Part shown: one piece after another, positions 40,713 through 49,917 of the stretch | Layout: each line of letters opens with the position of its first letter | How positions within the stretch are numbered: the stretch's first letter is position 1 | Assembly (NCBI RefSeq): GCF_003007715.1 | Contig: NZ_PXNO01000023.1 | Coordinates: forward strand, 496,001 to 560,000 | DNA: 64,000 bases | Reading direction: 5' to 3' | Source of the DNA: Marinobacter shengliensis | GTDB taxonomy: Bacteria; Pseudomonadota; Gammaproteobacteria; Pseudomonadales; Oleiphilaceae | The notes under the pieces: model-generated | Told to the model about the DNA's origin: nothing | The model's input: the letters and a program-made list of their open reading frames with translations, nothing else | Database searches by the model: none | Program-made: the position numbers and the translations under genes

Positions 40713-41695
40713 GGGTTGGTTGAGCCCCCGTCACCGAACGAGTCGTAGGCTTCCACAATGCGCTGAACCAGCGGATGGCGAACCACATCTTTTGATTCAA
40801 AGCGGGTAAAGCCAATACCGGGGACCTTGCTGAGCACGCTGGCGGCATGAATCAGCCCGGAGTTCTGCCCGCGCGGCAGGTCCACCTGGGTAGTGTCGCC
40901 GGTAATCACCGCCGTGGAGCCAAAGCCAATCCGGGTGAGGAACATTTTCATCTGCTCCCGGGTAGTGTTCTGGCTCTCGTCCAGAATGATGAACGAGTTA
41001 TTCAGGGTACGGCCACGCATGAACGCCAGTGGTGCAATCTCGATCACGCTTTTCTCGATCAGTCGGGTTACCTGGTCAAAGCCGAGCATTTCATAGAGCG
41101 CGTCGTAAAGAGGCCGAAGGTAAGGGTCCACTTTCTGGGCCAGGTCGCCGGGCAGAAAGCCCAGTTTCTCGCCAGCTTCCACCGCTGGGCGTACCAGCAG
41201 GATGCGTTTCACCTGTTCGTCTTTCAGTGCCTCTACCGCACAGGCCACGGCCAGCCAGGTCTTGCCGGTGCCCGCAGGCCCGATGCCGAAGTTTATGTCG
41301 TGGGTACGGATGTTGTGCACGTACTTTTGCTGATTCTGACCGCGTGGTTTGGCGGTCAGCTTCGGAGTTTTGATGACGGTAATTTGGCCTTCGTCATAGG
41401 GCACGTCATCCGGCAGGCGCTCCAGGCCGGTTTCGCGGATAAACAGGTGCACGGTATCCGGTGGAATATCTTCGCTGGCTTCGGTTTCCCGGTACAGGTG
41501 CCGGATGACTTCGGTGGCGGCGGCTACATTTTCGGTGTGACCCTCCACCCGGAAGTGGTGGCCTCGGCGGCCGACTTTTACCTGCAGACGTTTTTCGATC
41601 ATCTTCAGGTGTTCGTCGAACTGGCCGCAGAGGGTGGCCAGCCGACGCTGGTTTACCGGGTGCAGGTCAAATTGTCTGGTATCGTGAGTGTTCAA
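40709..41695 (-). CDS. ybeZ: PhoH-like ATPase (YbeZ)
   Basis: YbeZ is a PhoH-family ATPase that partners YbeY. The 328-residue protein has an N-terminal KH-like part and the P-loop [14 protein letters not shown] near residue 137, then [23 protein letters not shown] with the Walker B acid. It heads the ybeZ-ybeY-corC-lnt operon. Palindrome copy 9 lies upstream on the same strand. Confidence 0.95.
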   Translation of the reverse strand: MNTHDTRQFDLHPVNQRRLATLCGQFDEHLKMIEKRLQVKVGRRGHHFRVEGHTENVAAATEVIRHLYRETEASEDIPPDTVHLFIRETGLERLPDDVPYDEGQITVIKTPKLTAKPRGQNQQKYVHNIRTHDINFGIGPAGTGKTWLAVACAVEALKDEQVKRILLVRPAVEAGEKLGFLPGDLAQKVDPYLRPLYDALYEMLGFDQVTRLIEKSVIEIAPLAFMRGRTLNNSFIILDESQNTTREQMKMFLTRIGFGSTAVITGDTTQVDLPRGQNSGLIHAASVLSKVPGIGFTRFESKDVVRHPLVQRIVEAYDSFGDGGSTNP

Positions 41696-41778
41696 TCTTG
41701 CTCCGTTTCGTTGGATCTTCCCCGCTCGTTTGGGAGCTGAATTCGGGGGAGTTCGCTGCTTGGTTCTGGTGTTTGGCT

Positions 41779-41885
41779 GAAGGGCTGGTGAGGCTTTCCA
41801 AAAAACGCCCGCAAGTACGTCCGTGTAGGGCTTCGTCGCGCCGTCCCTGGCGCTCCAGATTTTTGGAAAGCCTCACCAGCCCTTC
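41779..41885 (-). repeat. Class 1 palindromic element, copy 9
   Basis: Arms 41779-41804 and 41860-41885 are a perfect 26 bp inverted repeat. On the minus strand hairpin A is GCGCCAGGGACGGCGC and hairpin B is TACACGGACGTA. The copy starts 84 bases upstream of ybeZ on the same strand. Its core is nearly identical to copy 10, but its arms differ. The 195 bases between copies 9 and 10 hold no recognised gene or RNA. Confidence 0.93.
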
Positions 41886-42080
41886 GCCCGTCTGACTAAT
41901 GTGCAGGCCGGTTGTGTGAAAAACAAGAGTGTGTAGTCCAAGAAGTTTGGCCTAGACGCCAGTAAGTCACTAGCAATGGTTCGCATGCAATTGCCAAGGC
42001 CAGCATGTGAGTAGTCCGGTGGTCCTCACAAAATCTGGAATGGCTAGTCATTTATCAGGCATGCCATTTTGAAGTTTGCC

Positions 42081-42194
42081 GGTGACAGGGTGAGGGTGCC
42101 TCCCAAAAATCTGGAGCGCCAGGGACGGCGCGACGAAGCCCTACAAGGACGTACTTGCTGGGCGTTTTTTGGGAGGCACCCTCACCCTGTCACC
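42081..42194 (+). repeat. Class 1 palindromic element, copy 10
   Basis: Arms 42081-42109 and 42166-42194 are a perfect 29 bp inverted repeat. Hairpin A is GCGCCAGGGACGGCGC and hairpin B is TACAAGGACGTA. It lies downstream of miaB on the opposite strand and inverted relative to copy 9, completing a back-to-back pair in the 534-base ybeZ-miaB gap. Confidence 0.93.
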
Positions 42195-42229
42195 AAGCCC
42201 CCAAAACCAGAAACCATGGGAGCCAAAGC

Positions 42230-43576
42230 TCAGTCAAACTCAGAACCAACAGGCACACCGCGAAGTGAGTTGGCGTAGGCCTCGACGATTTCCACGTCGA
42301 TGAAATGACCAACCACCTCAGGATTCTCGTGGCGGAAGTTAACGATGCGGTTGTTCTCGGTGCGGCCCGCATACTCGCCAGGGTCTTTCTTGGACAGGCC
42401 AGTCACCAGTATCCGCTGGGTAGAGCCCACCATCTTGCGGCTGATATCCATGACGTTCTGATTCAGTCGATCCTGCAGAATGCTCAGGCGCTGTTTCTTG
42501 ACCTCCATCGGCGTATCGTCCGGCAGGTCAGACGCCGGCGTACCCGGACGGGCGCTGTAGATGAAGCTGAAGGACATGTCGAAGCCGATGTCGTTGATCA
42601 GCTTCATGGTGTCCTCAAAATCCTTATCGGTTTCACCCGGGAAGCCGATGATGAAGTCGGAGGAGAAGCTGATATCCGGGCGGATTTTGCGCAGGCGGCG
42701 GAGCTTGGATTTGTACTCCAGTGCCGTGTGGCCACGCTTCATCGCTGCCAGGATGCGGTCGGAGCCGCTCTGCACCGGCAGGTGCAGGTGGCTGACCAGT
42801 TCTGGTACCCGCTCGTAGACGTCGATCAGGGCGTCGCTGAACTCCACCGGATGGGAGGTGGTGTAGCGGATGCGGTCGATGCCGTCGATGGTGGCGATCA
42901 CTTCGATCAGTTCTGCCAGGTCCATCTGGTCGCCGTCGTGGGTGTCGCCGCGGTAGGCGTTGACGTTCTGGCCCAGCAGGTTCACTTCCCGAACGCCCTG
43001 GGCGGCCAGATGGGCCACTTCGGCGATGACATCGTCCACCGGGCGGCTGACTTCTTCGCCACGGGTGTAGGGCACCACGCAGAAGGTGCAGTACTTGCTG
43101 CAGCCTTCCATGATGGAGACAAACGCAGAGGGGCCGTCGGCTCCGGGCTCGGGCAGGTTGTCGAACTTCTCGATTTCCGGGAAGCTGACGTCGACCACGC
43201 CTACGCCGTTACCCTTGGTGCGCACTTCGGTGATCATGTCTGGCAGGCGGTGCAGGGTTTGCGGGCCGAAGACCATGTCTACGTAAGGGGCCCGGTCGAG
43301 GATGGCCTGGCCTTCCTGGCTGGCTACGCAGCCGCCGACGCCGATGATCATATCGGGTTTTTTGCTTTTGAGACGTTTCCAGCGGCCGAGTTGGTGGAAC
43401 ACTTTCTCTTGGGCTTTTTCGCGGATGGAGCAGGTGTTCAGCAGCAGGATGTCGGCGTCATCCGGGTTGTCGGTCATTTCAACCGCTTCGCCGGTTTTGA
43501 GCAGGTCTGCCATGCGGGCAGAGTCGTACTCGTTCATTTGGCAGCCGTGGGTTTTGATGAACAGCTTCTTGGCCAT
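42230..43576 (-). CDS. miaB: tRNA-2-methylthio-N6-dimethylallyladenosine synthase MiaB
   Basis: MiaB is the radical-SAM methylthiotransferase that converts i6A37 to ms2i6A37 in tRNA, acting after MiaA. The start at 43576 gives 448 residues opening [19 protein letters not shown]. The second cluster motif [15 protein letters not shown] lies near residue 157 and a TRAM domain ends the protein. A longer frame from 43669 lacks conservation. Its usual place directly upstream of ybeZ is kept, although a gap with two palindromes intervenes. Confidence 0.96.
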   Translation of the reverse strand: MAKKLFIKTHGCQMNEYDSARMADLLKTGEAVEMTDNPDDADILLLNTCSIREKAQEKVFHQLGRWKRLKSKKPDMIIGVGGCVASQEGQAILDRAPYVDMVFGPQTLHRLPDMITEVRTKGNGVGVVDVSFPEIEKFDNLPEPGADGPSAFVSIMEGCSKYCTFCVVPYTRGEEVSRPVDDVIAEVAHLAAQGVREVNLLGQNVNAYRGDTHDGDQMDLAELIEVIATIDGIDRIRYTTSHPVEFSDALIDVYERVPELVSHLHLPVQSGSDRILAAMKRGHTALEYKSKLRRLRKIRPDISFSSDFIIGFPGETDKDFEDTMKLINDIGFDMSFSFIYSARPGTPASDLPDDTPMEVKKQRLSILQDRLNQNVMDISRKMVGSTQRILVTGLSKKDPGEYAGRTENNRIVNFRHENPEVVGHFIDVEIVEAYANSLRGVPVGSEFD

Positions 43577-43729
43577 GGGTCTCACGTAGTTTGGTGTGTT
43601 GGCGCCGGGGTGGTGTGGGGCGCTGACAAAAATTTGACTGCGTATTATAACGGGGTGCTTAAACTTCAACCACCGTTGTCTCGGTATTCCTCATTTGGCT
43701 CTGTGCTATTATTCGCCGCTTATGTGCAC

Positions 43730-43844
43730 GAAGGCTTTTGGGGTGAGCTTTCCAAAACACGCTCCTTCGGCACATCCCTGTGACGCTTGGGCTCCGCCAT
43801 CCCTGGCTCCGCACAGTTTTGGAAAGCTCACCCCAAAAGCCTTC
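43730..43844 (-). repeat. Class 1 palindromic element, copy 11
   Basis: Arms 43730-43758 and 43816-43844 are a perfect 29 bp inverted repeat. On the minus strand hairpin A is GAGCCAGGGATGGC and hairpin B is CACAGGGATGTG, an exact fit to the core of the CsrA SELEX consensus. It lies in the 347-base divergent gap of miaB and trmH; no other element was recognised there. Confidence 0.93.
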
Positions 43845-43923
43845 CCATACACTTGTGCTGGATTCTACAGGCTTGATGATTGGTTTGTGGGAGCCGGAAA
43901 AATCATTGCTAGCCAATACACTT

Positions 43924-44664
43924 ATGACCCCCGAACGCCTCGCCCGAATCAAGCAAGTCCTCAACACCCGCCAACCCGACCTGCGGGTGTTGACGGATCA
44001 AGTGCACAAACCCAGAAACCTGTCGGCGATCATTCGGTCCTGCGATGCCTTTGGTCTGGCCAATATGCACGTGGTTTGGCCCAAGGAGGGTTTTCGGGCA
44101 TTTCGTAAGACAGCCGGTGGCAGTTTTCACTGGGTGACGACGCATACCCATCCCACCATGGACAACGCGGTGACGGAGCTGAAAGCTCAGGGCCACAAGC
44201 TGTATGCCGCGCAGTTGTCAGACCGGGCGGTGGATTTTCGGGAGGTGGATTACACCGTGCCGTGCACGATTATCATGGGTAATGAAGTGGATGGTGTAAA
44301 CCCGGTGACCGCCGAGCAGGCGGATGAGCATATTGTGATACCGATGATGGGCATGGTGGAGTCGCTGAATGTGTCCTCGGCCTGCTCGATCATTCTGTCC
44401 GAAGCCCAGCGTCAGCGGAAACTGGCGGGGATGTTTGATCAGCGGCGTATGCCGGATGACGAATACAACCGCTTGCTGTTCTGTTGGTGCCAGCCCACGG
44501 TGAAGCGGTATTGTGACGACCGCAATCTGCCGTATCCGCCAATCGACCACGAAACCGGCGAACTGATCGACGGAGTAGGCTGGATGCAGGAAGTCAGAAA
44601 AATAAGGGCGAATCGCCCGAGATGGGACGATCAACCAGAAAACATAGAAGCAAACGAGTCCTAA
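43924..44664 (+). CDS. trmH: tRNA (guanosine-18-2'-O)-methyltransferase TrmH
   Basis: TrmH is a SPOUT-class enzyme that methylates the ribose of G18 in the tRNA D-loop. The 246-residue protein begins MTPERLARIKQVLNTRQPDL and has HKPRNLSAIIRSCDAFG, IIMGNEVDGV and SLNVSSACSIILSEAQRQR, the three knot motifs. The start at 43924 is preferred over an in-frame one at 43780 that lies in palindrome copy 11. Confidence 0.95.
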   Translation: MTPERLARIKQVLNTRQPDLRVLTDQVHKPRNLSAIIRSCDAFGLANMHVVWPKEGFRAFRKTAGGSFHWVTTHTHPTMDNAVTELKAQGHKLYAAQLSDRAVDFREVDYTVPCTIIMGNEVDGVNPVTAEQADEHIVIPMMGMVESLNVSSACSIILSEAQRQRKLAGMFDQRRMPDDEYNRLLFCWCQPTVKRYCDDRNLPYPPIDHETGELIDGVGWMQEVRKIRANRPRWDDQPENIEANES

Positions 44665-44692
44665 CGGACGTCAGCAACAATGTTATGCCGGT

Positions 44693-44780
44693 GCGGGGTG
44701 GGGATGTCTTTTTCTGCCGGAAAAAGATGTCTGAGCGAAGCGAGTTGTTTTTCCAAAGAAAAAAGATTCACCCACCCCGC
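44693..44780 (+). repeat. Class 2 palindromic element, copy 12
   Basis: Outer arms GCGGGGTGGG (44693-44702) and CCCACCCCGC (44771-44780) pair perfectly, with partial pairing further in. The core (44715-44758) is 44 bases, identical in copies 12, 13 and 14, and includes GGAAAAAGATGTCTGAGCGA and GTTTTTCC. It lies between the convergent trmH and yejK. Confidence 0.9.
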
Positions 44781-44817
44781 AACCCGCCCCAATATTCTCA
44801 GGCTAGGAAAACAACAC

Positions 44818-45834
44818 TCAGTCCTCCCGTGCTTCCAGATACCGCTGCAACTGCTCCCGCAAAGCCTTGGGCAGTCGGGTGATGGTCAAGGCATCTTTGT
44901 CACGGTCGTAGTACACCGCCTGGTTCACCAGATCTGAAGAGAATGACACACTCATACCTCCACCAGAGCCGGCAATACGCACCAGTTTCTTGACCTTGCG
45001 ATGGTCCGGGTGCAGCACGCCGGTTTCGGGCATTTCTGCGTTCTTGCTGGCGAATTCTTTGAAACGCTCGGGCTGGCTTTCGTCCAGGTAGTTGGACAGG
45101 GCCTCGATGGCTACCGGTTCGCCCAGGGCATGCTGGTCTTTGCAGAACTCGTAGGCTTTGGCACGGACTTCACCGGCTTTTTCCGGTTCGCTGGATTTGG
45201 CAAAGGCTTCTACCGCGTCCAGGAAGGTCATGGTTTCCTTTTCCACATCCACGCTGTTGGTGAACGCACACAGGCGAAGGAACAGCTCGCCGGGGTCTCC
45301 GGTGCCGCGGGCATGGACCACGGTCATGTAGTTATCGCTGGTGTTCTCGTTGCGCCATTCATCCAGCTCGATTCGAACCGCCAGGTTCAGGCGTGACAGG
45401 CTCAACACGTCCGTTGAGTCCAGTTTCTGGCTGCCGTCAAATCGCATGGCGCCGTCGGTTTCGAGGATGAACAGGTACACCACTTCCGAATCTGCCAGGG
45501 CGTCATGCACCACCAGCAGGTGGCCGTCGAATTCCTCCTGGCTGCCGTTGAGCAGTTCCTGCCATTGTCCGAACAGGCGGTCGGTCATGGCGGCGAAGGT
45601 TTGTTTGTCTTCCAGGTAGTCTTTTAACCAGGCGCTGAAGGGGCATTCGCCGATGTCGTCCGAGAAGCGGCCATATTTCTTGCCGGGTTTGCTGTTGAAC
45701 AGGCGCTTCATCTGTTTGTGCAGGGCTTCGTAGTCGCCACCGGGCTCCTGCAGGGCTTCGCCGGCAACAAGGCGGGCGGGCTGGCCCGGCTGGTACTGGC
45801 TGGCGAAGGCGGTGCGCAGGTGTTTGATGGCCAT
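44818..45834 (-). CDS. yejK: Nucleoid-associated protein YejK (NdpA)
   Basis: YejK/NdpA is a nucleoid-associated protein reported to interact with topoisomerases; its precise role is unclear. The 338-residue protein opens MAIKHLRTAFASQYQPGQP and has the family's FLRLCAFTNSVDVEKE and GSGGGMSVSFSSDLVNQAVYYD segments. The length fits the family. It has class 2 palindromes on both sides. Confidence 0.92.
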   Translation of the reverse strand: MAIKHLRTAFASQYQPGQPARLVAGEALQEPGGDYEALHKQMKRLFNSKPGKKYGRFSDDIGECPFSAWLKDYLEDKQTFAAMTDRLFGQWQELLNGSQEEFDGHLLVVHDALADSEVVYLFILETDGAMRFDGSQKLDSTDVLSLSRLNLAVRIELDEWRNENTSDNYMTVVHARGTGDPGELFLRLCAFTNSVDVEKETMTFLDAVEAFAKSSEPEKAGEVRAKAYEFCKDQHALGEPVAIEALSNYLDESQPERFKEFASKNAEMPETGVLHPDHRKVKKLVRIAGSGGGMSVSFSSDLVNQAVYYDRDKDALTITRLPKALREQLQRYLEARED

Positions 45835-45924
45835 GGTGTTCAGCTCCTGTGGTTAACTCTGATGGCGGGGGATTTTGCCATGGATTGGTGTGGGATTCAT
45901 TTTTAGCTTTCCAGATTGGGGGCA

Positions 45925-46019
45925 GGTCGCGGGGTGGTGGTTTATTTTTCTTTGGAAAAACAACTCGCTTCGCTCAGACATCTTTTTCCGGCAGAAAAAT
46001 AAACCACCACCCCGCGACC
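45925..46019 (-). repeat. Class 2 palindromic element, copy 13
   Basis: Arms 45925-45950 and 45994-46019 are a perfect 26 bp inverted repeat, including GGTCGCGGGGTGGTGG on the left. The 44-base core (45950-45993) is the exact reverse complement of that in copies 12 and 14. It forms a back-to-back pair with copy 14 across the toxin remnant, in the 615-base yejK-cysN gap. Confidence 0.93.
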
Positions 46020-46046
46020 GGCATATCCTTGTCCTGGTTTCGATGG

Positions 46047-46303
46047 CTATCTTTTGAGGTGTTGGGCTGTATTTGCAGGATTTTTTCGTGTGTCGAGAAC
46101 GGCGCGAACATCGACGAATGTTTCGTCAACTTTGTAATAAATAACAAAAGGGAAGCGTTTTGCGGGGCTCGCGTAGTGGCCAAAATGCCGCTTATGGAGT
46201 CCACCAAAGAATTCGAGTGACTCTATCAGTCATCTGATTAATAGCAGCCATCCTTCCGCTCCATACCTGAAAACTTTCTTTCAGTGTACCACTCCAAATC
46301 TCT
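46047..46303 (-). pseudogene. RelE/ParE-type toxin remnant
   Basis: In the minus strand, one frame reads DLEWYTERKFSG (the family's D-L-x-WY start) and then hits a stop. Another frame reads LEFFGGLHKRHFGHY, RFPFVIYYKVDETFVDVRAV and LDTRKNPAN to a stop at 46047-46049, the typical C-terminal half of RelE/ParE toxins. At least one frameshift and in-frame stops separate the parts, and the true N-terminus is missing next to class 2 copy 14. No antitoxin gene is visible. It is a dead gene. Confidence 0.75.
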
Positions 46304-46309
46304 GTCGGC

Positions 46310-46398
46310 GCCGGGGTGGGGGAGGGTTTTTCTGCCGGAAAAAGATGTCTGAGCGAAGCGAGTTGTTTTTCCAAAGAAAAATTCTCCCCCACCCCGGC
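46310..46398 (+). repeat. Class 2 palindromic element, copy 14
   Basis: Arms 46310-46332 and 46376-46398 (23 bp) have two mismatches, with GCCGGGGTGGGGGAG at the left end. The 44-base core (46333-46376) is identical to copy 12. It abuts the broken 5' end of the toxin remnant and lies 51 bases downstream of cysN. Confidence 0.92.
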
Positions 46399-46449
46399 AA
46401 GCCCGCCCGCCAAGGATGGGGAATCAGTACAAGAGGCCAAACCCCAAAG

Positions 46450-48108
46450 TTAAACCCGTTGACTCCGAGCCAACTCCTGCAGAAGCCCCGCAACGGCAGC
46501 CGGAATATCCGCCTCCGAATCAGCTGAAACGCTGGCATTGGCAATGTCAGACCCGAGGTTTACGGCCACAGCGACCAGGCCGTGCGAGGTCAGCAGCTGG
46601 GCCACGCGGCGGCGTTCGTCGGCGTCACCGGTGTTTTCTTCAGTCACCACGACCGCCGTCTTGCCTTGGTCAAACAGCGCCCGCTCCACGGCCAGGGCCA
46701 GTTGCGGGGCCTGCTTGCCGGTGCAGGCGATGATCGCCGGCTTCTGCGCCAGGCGGCGCTCGCGCTCTTCCACTGTAACCGGGTCCAGGGAATCCAGGCC
46801 ATCGGTCAGGCCTGCAATCATGCCGGCGCCAACGGTTACGTTGGTCAGCCGGTCGATGACGATGAAGCTGCCAGTGGCGTGGTTGCGCTGGTAGGCGTCA
46901 AACGCGATGGGCTGGTTCAGGGTCAGCTCGCACAGGCCGATTTCATTCAGCTGAAGCTGGCTTGGGTTCGGGTTCTGTTCCAGGGTGTTTACGTCGGTCT
47001 GGTGATGAATGCTCTTCACCGTGCCGGAGGTAAACGTGGGCCCCAGTTTGATGTCGTAGAGGCGGCCGGTTTCCAGCGGCGCGTCGGTCATCCACACAAT
47101 GTTGGCATTGAACCGGTTGTGCACCTCGGGCTCGTCTTCTGCCTTTACCAGCATATCCCCGCGACTGATGTCGATTTCATCTTCCAGGGTCAGGGTGACC
47201 GCCTGGTCGATGTAGGCCTCGCTCAGGTTGCCGTCGAAGGTGACGATTTCCTTGACCTTACTGGTGCGGCGTGAGGGCAGGGCCATCACGGTGTCGCCCG
47301 GGCGAATGACGCCGGAGGCGATAGTGCCACAGAAGCCCCGGAAGTTCAGGTTGGGGCGGGTGACGTATTGCACCGGGAAGCGGAAGTGTTCCAGATTCTT
47401 GTCCCGGGAAACTTCCACTGTTTCCAGGATTTCCATCAGCGGCTGGCCGGTAAACCAGGGCGTGTTGTCGCTCTTGTTCACCACGTTGTCGCCATCCAGG
47501 GCGGAGATCGGCACAAAGCGGATATCTTTCAGGCCCAATTTGTTGGCGAACGCCAGGTAGTCTTCACGGATCTCGTTAAAGCGATCTTCACTGAAGTCCA
47601 CCAGGTCCATCTTGTTTACCGCTACCACAATGTGGCGAATGCCCAGCAAGGAGGCGATGAAGGAGTGCCGGCGGGTCTGGGTCATCACGCCGTGGCGGGC
47701 ATCAATCATCAGGATCGCCAGTTGCGCGGTGGAGGCGCCGGTGGCCATGTTGCGGGTGTACTGTTCATGGCCCGGGGTGTCGGCGATGATGAATTTGCGC
47801 TTGTCGGTGCTGAAATAGCGGTAGGCTACATCGATGGTGATGCCCTGTTCCCGTTCGGCCTGCAGGCCGTCCACCAACAGGGCCAGGTCCAGCTTCTCAC
47901 CGGTGGTGCCCATCTTGGCGCTGTCAGTCTTCAGGCTTGCCATATGATCTTCGTAGATCATCTTGGTGTCGTGCAGCAGCCGGCCAATCAGTGTGCTCTT
48001 GCCGTCATCCACGCTGCCGCAGGTGAGCAGGCGCAGGAGTTCCTTGTTCTCGTGCTGCTTCAGGTAAGCCAGAATATCGTCGGCGATCAAATCAGACTGG
48101 TGTGACAT
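46450..48108 (-). CDS. cysN: Sulfate adenylyltransferase subunit 1 with degenerate APS-kinase-like C-terminus
   Basis: CysN is the GTPase subunit of ATP sulfurylase, forming APS with CysD in sulfate assimilation. GTPase motifs are clear: [26 protein letters not shown] and NKMD, followed by two beta-barrel domains. At 552 residues it is longer than E. coli CysN (475) and shorter than CysNC fusions. The last ~90 residues ([26 protein letters not shown]...) look like a CysC APS kinase fold in which the P-loop is lost. The start at 48108 lies one base after cysD. Confidence 0.94.
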   Translation of the reverse strand: MSHQSDLIADDILAYLKQHENKELLRLLTCGSVDDGKSTLIGRLLHDTKMIYEDHMASLKTDSAKMGTTGEKLDLALLVDGLQAEREQGITIDVAYRYFSTDKRKFIIADTPGHEQYTRNMATGASTAQLAILMIDARHGVMTQTRRHSFIASLLGIRHIVVAVNKMDLVDFSEDRFNEIREDYLAFANKLGLKDIRFVPISALDGDNVVNKSDNTPWFTGQPLMEILETVEVSRDKNLEHFRFPVQYVTRPNLNFRGFCGTIASGVIRPGDTVMALPSRRTSKVKEIVTFDGNLSEAYIDQAVTLTLEDEIDISRGDMLVKAEDEPEVHNRFNANIVWMTDAPLETGRLYDIKLGPTFTSGTVKSIHHQTDVNTLEQNPNPSQLQLNEIGLCELTLNQPIAFDAYQRNHATGSFIVIDRLTNVTVGAGMIAGLTDGLDSLDPVTVEERERRLAQKPAIIACTGKQAPQLALAVERALFDQGKTAVVVTEENTGDADERRRVAQLLTSHGLVAVAVNLGSDIANASVSADSEADIPAAVAGLLQELARSQRV

Positions 48109-48109
48109 A

Positions 48110-49018
48110 TCAGAAGTACCCTTCCCGCTTTTTCTGTTCCATGGAGCCGGCTGAATCGTGGTCAATGACCCTTCCTTGCCGCTCTGAGCTGGTGGCCAGC
48201 AGCATTTCCTGGATGATGTCGGGCAGGGTGTTGGCCTCGGATTCAATGGCGCCGGTCAGCGGGTAGCAGCCCAGCGTACGGAAGCGCACTGACTTCATCA
48301 TAGGCTTCTCGCCTTCTTTCAGCGGCATGCGGTCGTCGTCCACCATAATCAGGGTGCCATCGCGTTCTACCACTGGTCTCACCGCCGCGTAATACAGCGG
48401 TACGATATCGATGTTTTCAAGGTAGATGTACTGCCAGATATCCAGCTCGGTCCAGTTGGAGAGCGGGAACACACGAATGCTCTCGCCTTTGTTAACCTTG
48501 CCGTTGTAGATGTTCCAGAGCTCCGGGCGCTGGTTCTTCGGGTCCCACCGGTGGTGCTCGTCGCGGAAGGAGTATACCCGCTCCTTGGCGCGGGATTTTT
48601 CCTCATCCCGGCGGGCGCCCCCGAATGCGGCGTCGAACTTGTACTTGTTCAGGGCCTGCTTCAGGGACTGGGTTTTCATGATGTCGGTGTGCTTGGCGCT
48701 GCCGTGGGTGAAGGGCCCGACACCCTGCTTCACGCCTTCTTCGTTGATGTGAACAATCAGGTCGAGGTCAAACTTCTCCGCCACGTTGTCCCGGAACGAA
48801 ATCATCTCCCGGAATTTCCATGTGGTATCAACATGCAGTAACGGAAAAGGCAGCTTCCCAGGGTAGAAGGCCTTCAGGGCAAGGTGCAGCATCACGGCAG
48901 AATCTTTGCCGATGGAATAGAGCATGACCGGGTTGTCGAACTCGGCCGCCACTTCCCGGATTATGTGGATGCTTTCGGCTTCCAGCTGTTTGAGATGAGT
49001 GAGGTTGTATGTGGTCAT
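48110..49018 (-). CDS. cysD: Sulfate adenylyltransferase subunit 2
   Basis: CysD is the catalytic ATP-pyrophosphatase subunit of ATP sulfurylase. The 302-residue protein has the PP-loop motif [13 protein letters not shown] near residue 37, [22 protein letters not shown] and [11 protein letters not shown]. The start [13 protein letters not shown] at 49018 gives the standard length. It is followed after one base by cysN, so the subunits are translated from one message. Confidence 0.96.
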   Translation of the reverse strand: MTTYNLTHLKQLEAESIHIIREVAAEFDNPVMLYSIGKDSAVMLHLALKAFYPGKLPFPLLHVDTTWKFREMISFRDNVAEKFDLDLIVHINEEGVKQGVGPFTHGSAKHTDIMKTQSLKQALNKYKFDAAFGGARRDEEKSRAKERVYSFRDEHHRWDPKNQRPELWNIYNGKVNKGESIRVFPLSNWTELDIWQYIYLENIDIVPLYYAAVRPVVERDGTLIMVDDDRMPLKEGEKPMMKSVRFRTLGCYPLTGAIESEANTLPDIIQEMLLATSSERQGRVIDHDSAGSMEQKKREGYF

Positions 49019-49188
49019 GGTCATCCATTGCCGCAGGGGCTGTGTGATGGCTGTAAATCGGTTGACCAACTATATCAGGCGGCGGCAGGGTATAAGAAGA
49101 TTTCTGGTAAGAATTTTAAGTTCTAATAATATGGCGCCGAACCCAACGTGCCGGGGACTCCGGGCGTGCTGAGCCGGTGTCGGTGGTT

Positions 49189-49659
49189 TCAGTGGGGGTC
49201 GTAATTCGCTGTTCGGGCGTCAGACAGCAGTTTGGCAACATAGCGGTCGATGTAATCAAACCCGTTGCCCTCAAATTCACTGAACTGGATACCTATCTGG
49301 AATTCATTTCTGGAGATGCGCCGCATATGCACGATATTGCCATCTGCAAGCACAGTGACTGGTTGCGTTGGAAGCACAGGCACGGTGAAACGGGTTTTCA
49401 CGCCAATCCAGTGACCGGGGGCCGGCGCACGCATGCCGGGAATGAGCTGTTGAACAACGTCCTGATCACAGGAAATCATAACACCGGCACGTGACAGGTT
49501 AGAGACCTTGCAGGTCAGGCAGCAGCCGTCGCTTTTCTCAACAGTAATCTCGGTCGACACATCGACTCGCTGCTGATTTCTGAGATTCTGTTTAGCGGGT
49601 GCAGGTTTCATTTTAATTTTTCTGGCGCGAGTAGTATCGAACGACGTTGCCTTTCCCAT
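49189..49659 (-). CDS. PilZ-domain protein, probable c-di-GMP receptor
   Basis: PilZ domains bind cyclic-di-GMP and control motility, exopolysaccharide or other outputs. The 156-residue protein has RNQQR (the R-x3-R motif) followed about 25 residues later by NLSRAG (the N-x-S-x2-G motif), so the ligand-binding residues are intact. A basic N-terminal extension precedes the domain. GGAAGG lies before the ATG at 49659. It stands alone between cysD and rimO, so its output is unknown. Confidence 0.85.
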   Translation of the reverse strand: MGKATSFDTTRARKIKMKPAPAKQNLRNQQRVDVSTEITVEKSDGCCLTCKVSNLSRAGVMISCDQDVVQQLIPGMRAPAPGHWIGVKTRFTVPVLPTQPVTVLADGNIVHMRRISRNEFQIGIQFSEFEGNGFDYIDRYVAKLLSDARTANYDPH

Positions 49660-49917
49660 AATTGCCTTCCAGAAGAACACTTAAGCGCTTGAAATTGTAG
49701 CTGCTTAAAAAGTGATCAGCAAGGTAAGTGCGTATATTGTTGCAGCTTTATTAAAACTTTCTGAACACGGCGTCACATTTTGGTGCGTCATTTCGCGTTT
49801 ATACGTGTTTTTTGGTGGCATATGTGGGAAGTGCAGAGCTGCAGATGATATCCCAGTGAGTTAAAATCGCCGCCTACACACATTTGGAGCCAGGCTCCGG
49901 GATTCCTGCGGAACTTT

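Noticed and set aside
41779..42194. Palindromes as integron attC sites or a CRISPR array
   Set aside because: No GTTRRRY core sites or integron integrase were seen, and the copies are dispersed, inverted and of unequal spacing, unlike direct CRISPR repeats with spacers.
42305..43783. A 492-residue plus-strand frame opposite miaB
   Set aside because: It is antisense to a clear MiaB and has the biased composition of a shadow frame.
46060..46440. Two short minus-strand frames in the yejK-cysN gap as intact genes
   Set aside because: They cross palindromes and contain pieces of a RelE/ParE toxin in different frames, so they are better read as one pseudogene.
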